A DNA stretch of 64,000 nt from assembly GCA_037157565.1 (NCBI GenBank), contig JAZHRO010000002.1, positions 75,876,001 to 75,940,000 of the forward strand, in the 5' to 3' direction. Both the position numbers and the translations under genes were made by a program. This document shows, piece by piece, positions 44,207 through 56,736 of this stretch. Under the pieces are notes generated by a model that saw only the letters and a program-made list of their open reading frames with translations, searched no databases and was not told where the DNA came from. This DNA is from Thalassia testudinum. Lineage: Eukaryota; Streptophyta; Magnoliopsida; Alismatales; Hydrocharitaceae. The stretch's first letter is position 1; each line of letters opens with the position of its first letter.

Positions 44207-46145
44207 CAGATCAGATATAATTATGTTCATAGGACTATGGTTACGGAACAACTTTGTAAATTACTCATTTTGGAATCAAAACTACGTAAAGAGAGAACGG
44301 TTCCAAGAAAGGTTCAATTCTTAAGCAAAAGGTCTTCATGAAAAGTTTGAAGAGATTTGATTGATAACGCAGCATTAATTTGTGATCCTCCAAAACCACC
44401 ACAAATTGGATTTGGAAGAACAACGAAATGCAAGACGGCTGAAGCATATCATATGCAAAGCAGCATGCACAGGGTGTGGACTTTTGAAAAAACAACCTGG
44501 ACAAAATTTGGGCAACAAAAAATCTCTCTTTAACTTAAATGTCTATATCAAGCCAGATGCATATTTGTGTTAGTGATTAAAATTCCATGGTTACATCAGA
44601 TAACTTGCTGCAGAAGATTGCACTTGTAAAGACACAATGAGCAAGGCAATAATCAATGCAATAACACTACAGGCTTGATGTAGCGTGATTGATGATAAGG
44701 TGTCTAAGTAGAGGAAACTTGGTAGTACAAAAAGTCTTCAACCTATTGGCTTGTTACAGCCATTTATTCTTGTAGAATCGAAGCAACCAAGGATGCAAGC
44801 AAGAACAGGGAGAATGTATTCAAATCCAAGCAAAGATCATATATTGCTATCTACCATATCATTTTCCCTTTGAGAGGCCAAAGAACTTAGGACTGAAAAT
44901 ATACAGAGGGATCTTGCAACACGGATGAGATAGAGTCCAGGCCATACAAAATGACCATCCATCACTCCATCTGTAGAAGGATCTAATCCCCATTGGAGGT
45001 GCTCTTATGCAACCAGTGCCTCTCCTGAAAATATGCAGGTTTTTTTCTCTGCATGTGGTTGCAGAGGAGGTGGAGAACCATACAGTCCATCCATAAAAAC
45101 ACATTTTTAAAATGTAGGTTCACTGACCATTATTCATGACAAAAATAAATTCAAAATGGCCAGGCTTATCACAGGTATCAAACAAAGGGAGGAAATTCCC
45201 CACTTTTTGTCAACATTCCGTTAATAGCATTCTTAGAAGTCAACTAAAAGAGATAACAGGGTGGTGATTGGAAAAACAGAATGAGAATGAGGCAGGTAGT
45301 TCTCTAAATTAAAGATGAATAAGGTCAAACATCACAACGCATGTCACATGCTGCTTCTCCACTCTGCAGATGCATAGATCTAGAGTTGCACCAGGTCAGA
45401 TTACAAAACTTGACATGGGGACATACCTAAACCTTCATCAATGCTTTCTACAAAATATAATCAAACGGATGCCAACTAAAGGATGGTAATATGGCAAACC
45501 TAACCTTGTCTAGTGTGAATCTGGAGGAAATCTGACACTGAAATTATTTTCGTCGAAATATGAATTATGAGAAATCATTTGAGATGTAAATCCTAAACTC
45601 TTCCCCAGGATAAAGCAAGAGAACTTCAGCTACTGCATTCATGGGAAAACAGGCAGAAATTTTTTCCCCTCTCCCTGTATGAAGCAAGAGAATTTTGGCA
45701 TCATTGCATTGCAGGGGGGTAAAGAAATCTTCTTGAGTAGAACCGAAACATCAAGCTAAGCTTGATTGAATTGCAGAATGTACAATCATGCAAGTCTAGC
45801 TTCCACGTTATTGTGGAAAAGAAGTTCTAGCTCACATGAAAAGTCAGACAATCTCGATAATAGCAAACGACAATTTGGATGCATCCATACCCAAGATGCC
45901 TATTGGGACACTAATCAGGTACAAACTGAAAGACATCTACTGGGTCAGATAATCCAAAGCAGATGGCAAACAGGAGCCGGGCACAAATCATACAAAGGGA
46001 AATTAATGCCAGCAAACCACATTATGGTGTTTTGTAACTCAAAACTCTGTCTCAGCACCTTAAATTTGGCCAATAATTGAAACAAAAGAAGTGTAGAATG
46101 CCAAAACTCCAGTCGTAACCAGAGATTTACATGCGATGTAGATGA
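44207..46145. other. Unassigned, possibly single-copy DNA
   Basis: This 1.9 kb has a more balanced composition than its surroundings and no recognised repeat. Frames are short (at most about 100 codons) and lack known motifs. It may be original intergenic sequence around the G insertion. Confidence 0.35.
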
Positions 46146-46641
46146 TGTTGAGAATTGACCTTTGTTACTATTTTTCTCTTTGTTCTTAGGCCTGGTTTGG
46201 GATGAGGCATAGAAGTCTGTGGGATAAGAATTTTTAGAAGGGTTATCTTGTGTTTCTGTTTACAAGTCAAAAGGATTATCCTGCTAAGTTAACCGTGACT
46301 ATTTGGAATATAGTGGGATAACTTGAAAAATTATCATGTTTGTGCAGTGGGATAATCACAGCTTGCTTTGTTTCTATGGGATGAGATGGCGAGGATTAAC
46401 CCACAAGATAAATTATACCACATCATCCCACATCAAGCATGAGATAAGTTATTCTAGGTTAACATCTTGTAACTTGAGTTAATCCAGCCTAGCAACCAAA
46501 CTGGGTTATTCCCATTTTGAAGGAATAACCCACCTAACAAACTAGGCCTTATAACTTTTGGATCTCTGTAATTTACCCAAATCATCTATATAATGATGAT
46601 TAAAGTTATGTAATAAATGAGTTCACTCATTTCTTCCAACT
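46146..46641 (+). mobile_element. Element G 5' LTR (with MITE inside)
   Basis: Without the 360-bp MITE (46189-46548) and its duplicated TTA it is about 130 bp: TGTTGAGAATT..., then ttataacttttggatctctgtaatttaccc..., ending by the primer site. The 3' copy at 58816 reads ggttaagaatt...ttataggttttgaacttctctgtaattta. Confidence 0.8.
46189..46548. mobile_element. Tourist-type MITE (PIF/Harbinger)
   Basis: 360 bp with ends GGCCTGGTTTGGGA and, inverted, GGCCTAGTTTGTTAGG, flanked by TTA on both sides (46186-46188 and 46549-46551). The empty site is visible in G's 3' LTR, which reads cttatagg without the insert. End sequence and TTA target are diagnostic for Tourist. It has no coding capacity. Confidence 0.9.
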
Positions 46642-46653
46642 TGGTATCAGAGC
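46642..46653 (+). promoter_or_regulatory. Primer binding site of G (initiator-Met tRNA)
   Basis: TGGTATCAGAGC directly beside the LTR end, as usual for plant copia elements. Confidence 0.9.
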
Positions 46654-48525
46654 AGCGGTTCTAGGCTAGCATCTGGTACCTTCCATGTTCTCCCCCTTTT
46701 ACTCTACACCAAATAAAAAAAACTCTAGTTTTTTCCTTGAAAAAACCTTCTTCGGAGTAGGAGGTCAAGCCAACTAGAGACACTGACATAGGCTTTCCAC
46801 CACCATTGGCCTTCAGGAGGGTCACCAGACTGCCACACACCCTTCAGTGATCCCTCCGCTGGCCACTAGACATTACTTACGAAAAGAGGTCACCTTCAAC
46901 CTCCACGAGCGGCAGCAATGATACCAATAGCGCCTAAAGGCTATTGTCGATGCCACCACCAACTAGGACCCTTGCTTAAAGGGTCACCCAACGCTGCCTC
47001 AAGCTAATGACCATCGCCAAACTCCAATCTCACATTGGAGAACTACCAGTTGGCTGGTACAGCCACTATAGGCCCTCTTTCAATCTGAAATCGGGTGCTC
47101 TTAGCCTACTTTTATGATCTAAGTCAATTCAAAACCTTTTTACCAACATTTTGGGGTTCTGATTTGCATGAGGGAGGGCTTCATCGAATTCCTCAGATGT
47201 CACATTAGAGGTGATAGAAATAGAGGTATACAAGAACATGTTCTTTAGTTTCTTGCAGGCCTTGGACCTAAGTACTCATTAAATGTTAATGATGCTAAAT
47301 TTACCTACTCTGGAGAAAGCTTACAGTCGTATGAGTCATCTTGTGATACCTCTGACCACTGAGGTGACTGATTCTTAGACATCCACATCAATAGTGAATT
47401 ATGGCAAAGGTCAAGGTAGCCCTTCTACGAGAGGACGCAGTTGTGGTCACACATTACAAGGTAGAGGTCAACCATCTTGCACATATTGTGGCAAAATTAA
47501 TCATAGCAAAACTCTTGCCAAACAAAGCATGGGAAGCCCCCTTCTGCTCATAAAGTCGTTGCAAATCATTCTACAGAGATGGTGACAGTTGCATATGTTG
47601 AGTATGATGATCTTCTGCAGCGAATATCTCAGATGTCAACCACACCACCTACTAACTCTCAGCACGACATTGCTGCATTTGCCAGCCTACCAAGTACACT
47701 GATTGCAATCTTTGTTCAGTCTTCTAGTTGTAACTCTGGTGATTAGTGGACTCTAGCGCTTCTCGACACTTATGTGGTGATCGGGATAGGTTTTCTACTA
47801 TCAAATTTGTTCCACCAAGGCAGATCGTTCAAGTGACTAATGGTTGACATTTGTCAATTACCAACTAGGTGGATATCCATCTTACACCAAACATGAGACT
47901 AACAGATGTTTTCTTAGTTCTTGATTTTCCTATTAGCCAACTTTATGTTAGTAGGATAACAAAATAACTTAATTACAAAGCTATATTTGATGTTATTTCA
48001 TGTGTTTTTCAGGACTTTCTAATGGGGAAGATGATTGGAGGAGGCCATGAAGGGAAGTGTACTAGTTTCTTTAGTCTCCTTATGCCAATAATGTTATTTT
48101 TTCCTCTACTGCCTCATCGATTCACCTATAGCACCTCTGTTTAGGTCATCTCTCATTAGCCAAACTTAAGCATGTGATTCCCTATTTTTCACCAGAAGGT
48201 AGAGTTGGCTGTGAAGCGTGTCAACTTAAGACACATCACTGGAGCTCTTATCCATCCAGTTAAAGTATAGGACGAAGTCATTTGAAATAGTTCATATAGA
48301 TGTCCAAGGCCCAAATTGTATTGTTGATAGATTGCGACATCGTGTTATTATCTAGTTGCTATTAATGATTTTTCTTATTTATGGTGAGTCTTCTTGTTGA
48401 ACTCCAAATCTGATGTAGGTCTTATTATCAAAAATTCCATTGTGTAACTAAAGACTTAATTTGGTGCCAGGCCCAGATATCTCCTCTGCTGTTCAGAAAC
48501 TTGGTTAATTTATGGATAGGCAAAC
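46654..48525 (+). pseudogene. Element G gag, protease and integrase start, decayed
   Basis: Zinc-knuckle relic CTYCGKINHSKT (about 47480-47515). Pre-integrase block HLCLGHLSLAKLKHVIPYFSPEGRVGCEACQLKTHHWSS (about 48135-48250; note LGHLSLAKL and CEACQL), then a run of integrase start matching a DVWGPN-like block. Numerous stops and frameshifts. It breaks off at 48525 where H begins. Confidence 0.75.
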
Positions 48526-48663
48526 TATTAGCATAGTGATATTTGTGGTTCTTTGATATTTTCTATTTTTTTGTGGACATGTATGCAACTTTTTATTCCC
48601 TCCTCTCTATATAAGAGAGGTTAGGGTTTGCTTTTAAAATAAGAAACTTCATTTTCTTCAATA
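48526..48663 (+). mobile_element. Element H 5' LTR
   Basis: Starts tattagcatag (probably a decayed TGTTAGC), with a CTCTCTATATAAGAGAGG promoter at about 48602-48619, ending by tgatatcaaagc at 48664-48675, a two-mismatch form of the Met-tRNA primer site. Clearly matches 58076-58210. Confidence 0.85.
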
Positions 48664-48675
48664 TGATATCAAAGC

Positions 48676-50596
48676 AATGATCCTACGCCGATGTTCGATA
48701 CCTTCTTAGTTCCCATACACTTTTTCTCTGCCTACATTAATCCTTCTGTCACTATAGTCTTCTCTTTCTCGAAGCACAGCAGCACCAGGAACATGCAACG
48801 CAACACTGTGTATAGCACACGTAACGGTGAATAGTGTAGCACTCGCAACGGTGAATAGTGTAGCACTCGCAACATTGCACTGCATCATACGCAACATAGC
48901 ACTACGTGCACCACGTGCAAAACCACAACACGCAGCGTAGTCCTAAGTGCAATGCACACAACGCTACGCTATAAACTACGCATGCATAGCACCACTGCAT
49001 ACATTGGATCTTAATGTATGCACATGTAGGCAAGCACATGTGAACTCCGTTTTGTCAAATCTGTATTGTTCTATTCTTTCTACACCTTGGAGATGGCTTG
49101 CTTCTCTCTATGACATGTTCCTGCTCAACCTGCCTCTTCACGATTTTTGGGTGATCAAATTTCTAATATAGTGATCTGGATGTGCTATCTTCTATTAGTC
49201 GGGATTATTTCCCAATTCCTACTTGAGATTATTGTCCCTTTCTTTCTTTGTCTCAGTATACTACCTCCCTGAGAGGTTTCTAATCAGATAGATCTGTTGT
49301 AAACAAGGTTCAGGAAGTCGGTATACGGTATGCGATCGGTTGAGTCACCGCATAGAGAATGTACGGTATGCAGATGAGTATGCAAATGAGTATGTGGTTT
49401 TATATTTTTTATTTAAATAAATAAAACAATTAGTCAACTTATTAAAATTTATGTTATGATAAATAATACATAAATAATAAACATCAACCACAACTAAAAT
49501 GAACCTGAACTTACACCTAAAATCATAGCAATAAGTCCAACAAAATCAAACCTAGAATACTTCTTTTAAGAAAAAATCAAACCTAAAATATATTCTATCA
49601 TAAAATTGATCAACTACTCGGGTATTTGGCTCAAGAGTCGACCTTGTCCGGTTAGTGGGCCGCCTAAGGATACTCGATGCGGAGAGGGTAGTGCTGACGA
49701 GTACTAGGCCGACTTCTTGAACAATGGCTATAAAGACTTGTTAAGCTCATGTACTGAGAGACCTTATGTTCTTGTTGCTTTTACCAATGCCAATAGGGCC
49801 AGGAAAATCTGACATCTACCACTATTAGTAAGTGGGTAATTGAGTCAAGTGCTTCCACTCACCTTACTAGTGATCGTAGTTTCTTATGCAAGACTCAACT
49901 AACCAGAGAGTCTATAGGACAAATGTTGTCGATCACTCACCTTACCAGTAAGTGATCGTAGTCAAGTGCTTCCACTCACCTTACTAGTGATCGTAGTCAA
50001 ATGCTTCATACATGTTGTCGAACTATAAGACAAGCTGACCCCATGAGCACTCAAGTGTGTCATCCTTGGCTACTTTCACACTTAGAAAGGGTATTGTTGC
50101 TACAACCCTAGTAGTCGACGATGTCACCTTTCAGAAAATCCCTTTCTTCTCATAAGAGACAAACATCAAGCTCGTTCCTTGTCAGGTAGAAATGTATCAC
50201 AGACATCCTAAGGAGCCTCCTACTATTCCATTACCTGTTGACAACTCCTCTTGATGGCGTGTCGTCACCAATACAAAGCAAGAAAGAAGATGAAAGATCG
50301 GTTGCTTTAAGGAAAGACGCCTGCTTCTGCAAATTACATCCTATTTCTCACTTCACATTAATGACCCACTTAGATCCTTTTATACGACTTTCTTATGCAT
50401 TACTCAACATTGTCATTCCACGCGACTATGCAAAAGCTTCTTAGGATCCTCAATGGAAGATGGCTACGGATGCTTAGATGAAGCCCACGCATAGCACATA
50501 GGAGATTGTGCCATGCCATAGTGAGCCAAGGTTCTTGATTACAGGTAGGTCTATAAAAAAAGTATCGTACAAATGGCAGTATTGACAAATTCAAGG
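48676..50596 (+). pseudogene. Element H gag, protease and start of reverse transcriptase, decayed
   Basis: Protease block KWVIESSASTHLTSDRSF (about 49828-49880; copia consensus WVIDSGASxH). Then DVTFQKIPFFS (about 50120), the end of the integrase region, followed by a linker and KLHPISHFTLMTHL...IPRDYAKAS-DPQWKMA (about 50330-50465), the standard entry to copia reverse transcriptase. The integrase core between protease and DVTF is missing. The gene breaks at 50596 and continues at 56737. Many stops. Confidence 0.8.
49844..49996 (+). repeat. 36-bp direct repeat in the H protease region
   Basis: gtcaagtgcttccactcacc and the next 16 bases occur identically at 49844-49879 and 49961-49996, with a partial copy between (about 49935-49960). 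The protease active-site block is therefore duplicated. Confidence 0.85.
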
Positions 50597-50782
50597 TGTT
50601 GAGAAAATAAATTTTGTTGTGTTTTATTAAGCAAGCCTTAGCCCTCTTTTATAGAGATATGGCTTAGGTATAAAAGGAAAAACAATAAAACACTTACAAA
50701 AAATGAGAAACGTTAAAAATAGGACAACCAAAACTAACAAACCTGACCCCTTAAAATATCCTAAACTAATTATTCTCTAACA
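50597..50782 (-). mobile_element. Element E 3' LTR and adjoining polypurine tract
   Basis: 186 bp. On the minus strand it begins TGTTAGAGAATAATTAG and ends in ...CTCAACA. The minus strand just before it (50783-50797) reads GAACTTTAGGGGGAA, a textbook polypurine tract. Confidence 0.92.
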
Positions 50783-50797
50783 TTCCCCCTAAAGTTC

Positions 50798-51738
50798 AGG
50801 CATAGATAGCCTATAGCCCCAACTTGTTAAATAAAAACACGTCTCTTATTTGCTAGAGCCTTGGTGAGGATGTCTACAAGGTGCATTTCTGAGGTAACAT
50901 GAAGGGTACTAATCTTCCCTTCCATGATTGCAATACGCACGAAGTGACAGTTGACTTTAATATGTTTGGTTCTCTCATGAGACACAGGATCAAAGGCTAT
51001 ATACATGGCAGACTTGTCATCACAATACAATGGAACAGGTGCCTATGCAGATATCCCAATGTCACCCAAAAAGCCTACTACCTACATAATCTCACATGTT
51101 GCATGTGCCATTGCACGATACTCCACCTCCGCACTATACCTAAAACCATGGCTTGCTTCTTGCTTCACCATAAGACTAAGTTCCCACCAAGGAAGACTGC
51201 ATACCCTGAGGTAGACCTATCATCAATGGGTCCAGCATAGTGTGCATCTGAGTAGGCAATCATGTTAAAAGACCCATGATTTCTGTAATGAAGTCCTTTT
51301 CGTGGACTTCCTTTTAGGTATCTTAATATGAGACATCACACTAATGGTTGTTCTTCGGCTTCTCTATATACGAATTGACCTGGCTGACTACAAAGTTGAT
51401 ATCCGAGCGAGTTACCATCAAATGAAGAAGCCTTCTAATTATACTCCTGTAGTGTGTGACATCCTCAAACAATGGATCCTCCAGAACATCATGGCCTTCT
51501 ATTGTTCCACAAGTACCTCAGACAGCTTGACCCCTAAGAGTCCTACCTCCTCCAGAATCTATAAGGTATACTTTCTCTAGGACAATGACAAATTGGATGT
51601 CTACCTCACTACATCAATCCCAAGAAAGTATCCCAAGTCTCCATGGTCTTTTATTGTAAACATGGTAAGCAGGAACTCCTTTGTCGTATGTCGTCCTCAT
51701 CACTACCGGTCAAGATTATATCATACGTCTGATATGAT
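50798..51738 (-). pseudogene. Element E reverse transcriptase end and RNase H
   Basis: Reading leftward: a diverged catalytic loop (…RRMIILTGSDEDD, from YIDDMIILTG) at about 51735, IKDHGDLGYFLGID (about 51640), AYSDAHYAGPIDDRS (about 51230), EVEYRAMAHATCEI (about 51100) and CDDKSAMYIAFDPVSHERTKHIKVNCHFVR (about 51030-50940), ending LVDILTKALANKRRVFI. These are the ordered motifs of copia reverse transcriptase-RNase H. Multiple stops. Similarity to the upstream reverse transcriptase half stops at about 51738. Confidence 0.88.
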
Positions 51739-53539
51739 TAGGCATTCGTCAAACACCTAATCATCAAATCAAATGTCTGACTTGTGAGCCCAAACGCTTG
51801 ATATTGGATGACAAGCATACGGAGTCAAAAATTAAGGAACTAGACATGTATCAGACGACCAATATTGCAAAATTGGACGTTTGACTTATCGTCAAACGTC
51901 TTACCATAATGGGAAGTGTTTCTCTTGGTTTTGATACTGCCATGATATAGTTAAATGTCTTATTATTGAAATGTGATTTCTGAAATCATGGTTAGATGAC
52001 CAATAAGAGTTATTGGTTGACCGAGCAGTATTGGAACCTTGATTCTAAGCGCATTAATGAGACCCGAAATCAAATATGATTCAATTCAACTTTTAGTAAA
52101 AAAACCTGATACAGGTGTTAAGAAATATCCATTTGTTTTTTAGTGAATTTTGTGCCAATCTCAAACTGATATATTATTTTGGAAAACAAATTTCAGATTA
52201 ATAATAGGATTATTTTTTTTAAATTAAAGTTTTCAAAATAATAGGATGGCTGCATTCGTTCCAAATTAAATCTCAAATTAAGGTTTTACTAGTAATAATC
52301 GATTATGCTCATATATTATGATTAATTAGTAATTATAAGAGAATTAAACATTGGCATCCCCTCAACATGTAATGTAATGGGTATCTATATGACATTTTCC
52401 ATAATATTTGATGGTTTTATGTTGTGGAATGTTAATGATGTGATCATGATGCATTCAGCGAGGAGTGTTTGGTAAGCAAGTTGAGTTATTTTTCATGCAA
52501 TTCCTATAATTTGGGAGCTTTTTATATCTAATGTAAATCTTTGTGAAATGAATGTGTGTATTTGATTGGATGCATGGAGATGCAATCTCAAATACGATAT
52601 AGGACAAAATTAGAAAGCAATTCTAATCCTAGACTAGGTCGAGACTAGTAATTTAATAGGATTAAATTGACTTATCTCAAACATACCTATTCAAACCAGT
52701 AGAACCGAATCCCTCACGTGTCAAGCAGATCATGGTGATGATCAACTGTTGGCCTCAACCAAGGCGAGGTGCACGTAACCACAAGGCCGTGTCAATGAGT
52801 GCGCTCCCAAAAAGAAGGCATTGGCAATGGCATGCACGTGAAGCAAACGCCTTGTTTCTCGAAAGGAAAGGGCTGTCGGAGAACCAACCCATCTGTGGTT
52901 CCAAAGTGCATTCAAAAGTTCACGTACGTAGTCATGCATACACTCAGTGGCGATTTAATGTGCACGATGTAGTGACACCAAGGGACCAAAACGATATAAA
53001 CACATAAGTTAGACTTGTGAGGCGGAAAGAGTTTTAGCTTCTCTTGTTGAAATAGTGTAAGCTGCCAAAGCAAATGCAACATCTCAACGGAGATGAAAGT
53101 TCATACCCACTTGAAAGTTAATGATCGACATCTCTTAATTTAAGAGTTGTAAAGGGAACAACATTCAATTAGACATAGTAAGAAACATTTGTTTTAAAAT
53201 TTTCCAAAACAAAGTGATTTTTTAAAATCTAACTACGTTTATATTGTCCATAGAAAATGGTGATTTTCAAAACTCCTTTCGACTTGAATAAGTGGACGAA
53301 CTCCATTCACGATGAATAATTCTCAATGGTTGCGAATAGATTGAAGGCAGATAACTTAGGATATGTGCTACGCTCTAGGCCATTCGAGAACTCGATAACC
53401 CAGGCCATGGAAAATTACAATGAAGCTTGGTAGGATGATAACGTATTTGCGAAATATTGCATCATCAAGCATTTGTCAATAAGATTGGTGGACCATGTAA
53501 GCAATTGCAAATATGCAAGCGACATTATCTTCAGTCTTG
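51739..53539. other. Foreign DNA inside E, unassigned
   Basis: Its left edge has gtctg-type units (tacgtctgatatg, gacgtttgactt, caaacgtctt; about 51720-51920). The rest is AT-rich, with a patch of balanced sequence at 52700-53000. No gene found. With the next feature it probably makes up one or more insertions into E. Confidence 0.4.
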
Positions 53540-54545
53540 ATGCCTTGCAGATATGCCTTGGAGATTAATTAAACATGATTTAAGGATTTAAATTGCATTT
53601 AATTTGATGATTAATTACACCTAATTTGATTATATTGAAAACCAAAGGTTGATTGCAATTAATTAATGTTTGGATACTAGATCTTAACATCCCAAAATTT
53701 ATTTTCGAGTCAATCACATAAAAATCACGTAGGATTAAATGACAACTCTTGAAAGGAAATCTAAGAGTTCACACCATATTAAGATTAGGCTTAGGAATCC
53801 CTATAAATATCTCTCCTTAAACAAACCCTAAGCCTTCACAATCTTTAATATTCCTCTCATCACGAGAGCACAACCGCTAGAAGAAGAGGAAGAAAAGAGA
53901 AGGCAACGCAATCAAAGCCACCCCTCTCTTCCACGTCAACCAGGAAGAGTAGGAGACGACCTACTCTCTACAAGCAGGTTGTCTCCTCTAGTTGCCCGTC
54001 GACCGGCTTGTGAAGCCCAACCCCTTTGTGATGGGGGATCTTTTGGTGAGACTAGACTGATCATCTAATCGGTCGACTGACCAAAGAAGAGGGTCATATA
54101 TTCACGACCCTGATTGATTATTCTATTTGTGTATGGAAAATCCGAGGCGATCGTCGCTTCAGATTTGAAAAGAGTTTATGGAACACGAGGATGATTGGGT
54201 ATTCTCAACATCATGGATCTCATCCACCCGACGAAAAAAATGTCCCAAGGGTGTGCTGGAACTTATTTAAGGAGGCATAACACGTAGGGCACTATGCTAC
54301 GTCACCCCAGAGGTAATCTCATTACTCTTGGGGATCTCAAAATGGGAAGAAACTATTTCTTCCTATGTGGTTTCGGTTACATAGGTCACTTGTTTTCTTG
54401 ATTTCCATTATTCAGATTTTGGGCATCAATCCAAGTTTTGATTTGTAGAAAAGTTTAAACGACAGTTTTATCTCACTTCCGTGATGCCATGGTAATTCGG
54501 GGATCGAATCGTTCAACTCTTGACCCCTCGAGCAGGGTCTAGATT
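53540..54545 (+). mobile_element. LTR-like repeat F, copy 2
   Basis: Related to 38750-39760 in the same orientation, with a clear CCCTATAAATATCTC promoter (about 53795), a leader starting aaacaaaccctaagcc, and the shared end blocks caaaatgggaagaaac and gtgatgcca. The middle (53880-54120) differs from copy 1. It lies within element E, so it inserted after E. Exact ends not determined. Confidence 0.6.
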
Positions 54546-54659
54546 TCCTATCTGTAAATACTATAGCAAAGTGTTGCACATCACTCTGCAAGTAAGTTGT
54601 CATGTAAATTGAAATGAGATGCAGTATACACAACCTACTAGACTTTCGAAATGCAATCA

Positions 54660-56080
54660 GCCAGTCATCTATATCATCCTGGGTAACTAATGGTGAGGCC
54701 CATGCTGAACAATCCTCCGTAGGCTGGCACTGTGGGTAGTAGGGTATGCCTCCTATGATACACCTGTCTCCTAAAGAACAAGATTGATGTCGGCACCTTC
54801 TTCAAAGAAATATGGAACTTTCTCAAAGAATGTTGCATCTGCAGTCACAAATATCTCCTATATACTAAATCATAACATCTATATCCTTTCTAAGTACAAA
54901 AGTATCCCAAAAAGACAAACTTCACAACCTGAGGGAGAACTTGTCCTATGGCCCAAAAGCTTAAATAAAGCACGTGCAACCAAATACGTGAAGTGGTAAA
55001 GCAAATGGCCTATCAGACTCAAGATGCAACACTTGGTAGGGTATACCACCACGAAGTATTGAAGATGGAACTCGATTGATAGGATACATAAAACTGCTTT
55101 GGCAATTTTATGTATACCATGAGTGTCTTCGCAATATCTAGTAAGTGACAGAGCTTGCACTCTGCGACCCATTCTACTGTGAGGTATGGGCACATGATGT
55201 TTGATGCAAAATCCCCCTACAAATGAAGAAGGCTTGAAGATCCACCTACATAAACTCCAATGCATTTTCACTTCTAAACACCTATATAGACTTGGAATAT
55301 TGGGTTTGTATCTCTGCAAAGTACCTTTGCACAATCTGGAGTACCTTTGAGCAATTCTTCATCAAGATGACCTAGGTAGATCTACTGTAGTCAGTAACGA
55401 ACACCACAAAATATCGGTGACCCCCAACACTAGTGGCACGTGTGGGCCCCTAGATGTCACAGTGTACAAGACTGAAGGGAGATGTACTAATCTCTTCTGT
55501 ATGCTAAGGGAATGTGCTCCAATGATACTTCCCTGACTGGCAAGCCTTGCAACCAAAGGTAAGTGCTGGATGGAAATTCGGGGAACATCTGGCGCATCTT
55601 TCCTGCAGATGGGTAAACAAGTCACTGATGCCATAACAGAGGATTTGTCGAGATAGAAATTGCATCTTCAAACTATTATAGGATATCAAGAAAGTACAGG
55701 CCATCCTTCTCGATTCCAACACCTGTGATATCATTTGTCTGCATATCGTGGAAGTAGCAATGCTTATCATCGAATATAACATGGCATTAAAGATCTTTGC
55801 AAATTCTACTCATAGACAAGAGGTTCATAAGGAACTTTGGAACACAATGTACATCTAGGAACTGTAATCTGGAGGATATCTGGACATCACCTACTACAGT
55901 GATGGAAGAGAGTCGTTTACAACCTTGACCGACTTCACACGTCTAGATTTCGTATGATGCTTCAAGAAGGTGGTATCTCCGATGAGATGTATAGAAGCTC
56001 ATAAGTCTATAACCCACTGGCTAGATGAATCACTAGGCTCGATTTTTTGTATCTTGTTCTTGGCAACTACCATGGCTACT
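54660..56080 (-). pseudogene. Element E protease and integrase, decayed
   Basis: Reading leftward: WVIDL-ASIHLIGDTTFLKHH (about 56030-55960; protease, active-site Gly lost), LQFLDVHCVPKFLMNLLSMSRI (about 55860), CKACQSGKYHWSTFP (about 55545-55504; zinc-binding end of the pre-integrase block), then GHRYFVVFVT-like integrase start with frameshifts, and SGCEVCLFGILLYLERI-YRCYD (about 54935-54880; integrase C-terminal region). Gag is almost absent: only about 450 bp separate the primer site from the protease. Confidence 0.82.
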
Positions 56081-56534
56081 ACACAACCCAAAGACTTGTG
56101 TAGCCATATGAATGTAACCCAACCGCCAACTAACGATATAATTGTCAGGAGGAAGATTGATAGGTTCTAGGAGATAATCCCAAGCATAATATGGGAGGCA
56201 ATCCCAAGCATGAAAAAGAAGACACCAAGTACTTCCATCGTTGGTACTTCCATACAAACAATAATACTAACAATAGTAGGAACAACCTCAGCAGGGAACT
56301 TCACCAATCTCTGATTTGGGTGATTGGTTCTTGACTCAAATGCAACGACACCAACAGATTATCACCCATCATATCTAATGGGTGCACACCAATAGCAAGC
56401 GATGGACTATTTGGGCAACAGATGGATAGATCTGTACACGATGCATGGACTACGACCTTTCAAGCCATAATCATGTACGAGAACAGAGAACAAAAGATTA
56501 TTTCGTAGGATACCAGACCCCCGATCTAGGATCA

Positions 56535-56731
56535 CCACTCTGATACTATGTTCAGAAAATAAACTTCGATGTGTTTTATTAAGCAAGCTTCAATCCTCTT
56601 TATACAAAGGACTTAAGTATAAAAGGAAAAATAATAAAACGCTTATCAAAAATAAGAAAAATTAAAAATAATAAGACAACCAACACTAACAAATCAACCC
56701 TAAAATATCCTAAACTGATTATTCTCTAACA
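56535..56731 (-). mobile_element. Element E 5' LTR with primer site
   Basis: LTR 56549-56731 (183 bp) begins TGTTAGAGAATAATCAG on the minus strand and ends CTGAACA. Directly after it the minus strand reads TAGTATCAGAGTGG (56535-56548), one mismatch from the Met-tRNA primer site in its first 11 bases. Confidence 0.9.
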
Positions 56732-56736
56732 CAAGG

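Larger units (their letters stand above)
50597..56731 (-). mobile_element. Element E: Ty1/copia element, reverse orientation, inside H
   Basis: LTRs at 56549-56731 (5') and 50597-50782 (3'), perfect target duplication CAAGG (50592-50596 and 56732-56736), primer site and polypurine tract. The internal region holds protease-integrase relics on one side and reverse transcriptase end-RNase H on the other. About 2.9 kb of foreign DNA with an LTR-like repeat lies between, and most of gag is missing. Confidence 0.92.

Noticed and set aside
49844..49996. Possible CRISPR-like array (spaced identical repeats)
   Set aside because: Only two exact copies inside a decayed copia protease gene of a plant genome; simple duplication explains them.
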